Position numbers and translations under genes: made by a program | In this document: positions 63,788 to 64,000 of the stretch, piece by piece | How positions within the stretch are numbered: position 1 is the first letter of the stretch | Layout: the number at the start of each line of letters is the position of its first letter | From: Paenibacillus montaniterrae | GTDB lineage: Bacteria; Bacillota; Bacilli; Paenibacillales; Paenibacillaceae | Direction: 5' to 3' | DNA: 64,000 nt | Assembly (NCBI RefSeq): GCF_018403185.1 | Contig: NZ_BOSE01000001.1 | Location: 558,001 to 622,000, forward strand | Notes under the pieces: generated by a model | Database searches by the model: none | Told to the model about the DNA's origin: nothing | What the model saw: the letters and a program-made list of their open reading frames with translations, nothing else

Positions 63788-64000
63788 ATGCAAGCTTTCA
63801 CATCCGTTATGACCCCTATTCAATGGGCGCAAAAAGCGTGCGAGGCGTTAATGGCCAAATTCGAGCCAGAAAATTTACCACCCGACCGCTTCCACTACCA
63901 TCAGGGCGTGTTTCTATCCGGGATGGAAAAATGCTGGCGCCAAACTGGAGAACAAAAGCTGCTCGATTACATTAAACGATGGGTCGACAGTCAAGTGCTT
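63788..64000 (+). CDS. Unsaturated uronyl hydrolase (GH88/GH105), 5' part only
   Basis: 71 residues are in the window, starting at the ATG at 63788 behind AAAGGAGGAG. RFHYHQGVFLSGMEKCWRQT and the following YIKRWVDSQVL match the N-terminal part of YesR/YteR-type hydrolases (compare the complete gene at 13.2 kb). The rest lies beyond the window edge, so the catalytic aspartate is not seen. Regulated in all likelihood by the divergent AraC gene. Confidence 0.8.
   Translation, partial: MQAFTSVMTPIQWAQKACEALMAKFEPENLPPDRFHYHQGVFLSGMEKCWRQTGEQKLLDYIKRWVDSQVL

Overview
The window reads as chromosome of an endospore-forming, Gram-positive bacterium of the Paenibacillus type. The evidence is a cotJABC spore-coat operon, a gerABC germinant-receptor operon, a lexA/yneA/ynzC SOS locus with Bacillus-type SOS boxes, a Gram-positive BirA box, strong AGGAGG ribosome-binding sites, many YesM/YesN and AraC-type sugar regulators, and a rhamnogalacturonan-type uptake and hydrolase cluster. 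There are no rRNA or tRNA genes, no CRISPR array and no intact insertion sequence. Most of it is ordinary core and metabolic DNA; the accessory parts are the intergenic repeats and about 51.2-53.5 kb.

Layout. 0-5 kb: thyA-folA, thpR, a block of imperfect ~170-bp repeats, a YolD-like gene behind a perfect SOS box, cotJABC and an acyl-CoA thioesterase. 5-10 kb: the pyruvate dehydrogenase operon pdhABCD with a clear promoter and terminator. 10-13 kb: an esterase, a low-molecular-weight phosphatase, thiamine pyrophosphokinase and a shortened pyruvyltransferase-like gene. 13-20.5 kb: a YtdP-type regulator, two permeases, a binding lipoprotein and a GH88/GH105 hydrolase. 20.5-27 kb: an MBL-fold enzyme, a second sugar-binding lipoprotein, a YesM/YesN two-component pair and an acetyltransferase. 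27-30 kb: an ABC-2 exporter whose promoter sits between two identical palindromes, followed by a TetR-family gene. 30-36 kb: an OmpR-type two-component system followed by a nitrilase-family amidohydrolase and an acetyltransferase, then a Ser/Thr kinase fused to a MinD-like ATPase domain. 35-43 kb: an RlmM-like methyltransferase, a receiver-like protein, a divergent Fpg-family protein, a NagD-type phosphatase and the MrfAB (YprAB) DNA-repair operon. 43-51 kb: metH, mtnD, a HAD phosphatase, ynzC, yneA, lexA, a NucA-like lipoprotein nuclease and a frameshifted csaA. 51-59 kb: a Phd-Uma2 fusion, an AT-rich membrane protein, an unexplained structured non-coding stretch, bioB behind a BirA box, and several small GNAT, HAD and P-loop enzymes. 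59-64 kb: gerA, gerB, a frameshifted gerC, an AraC regulator and the start of another family-88/105 hydrolase that runs off the window.

A theme is DNA damage. SOS boxes lie in the yneA and lexA promoters and next to the yolD-like promoter, and a one-mismatch box lies between the -35 and -10 of mrfAB, in the same position as at yneA and lexA. If real, this puts mitomycin-adduct repair under LexA here. I did not find a clearly new multi-gene system. The most unusual items are the kinase-ATPase fusion, the Phd-Uma2 fusion with its twin palindromes, the candidate mrfAB SOS box, the Fpg-like protein lacking key residues, and the structured stretch at 53.2-53.5 kb. Two genes (csaA, gerC) each carry a single-base frameshift in a short homopolymer, which may be sequencing error or real decay.
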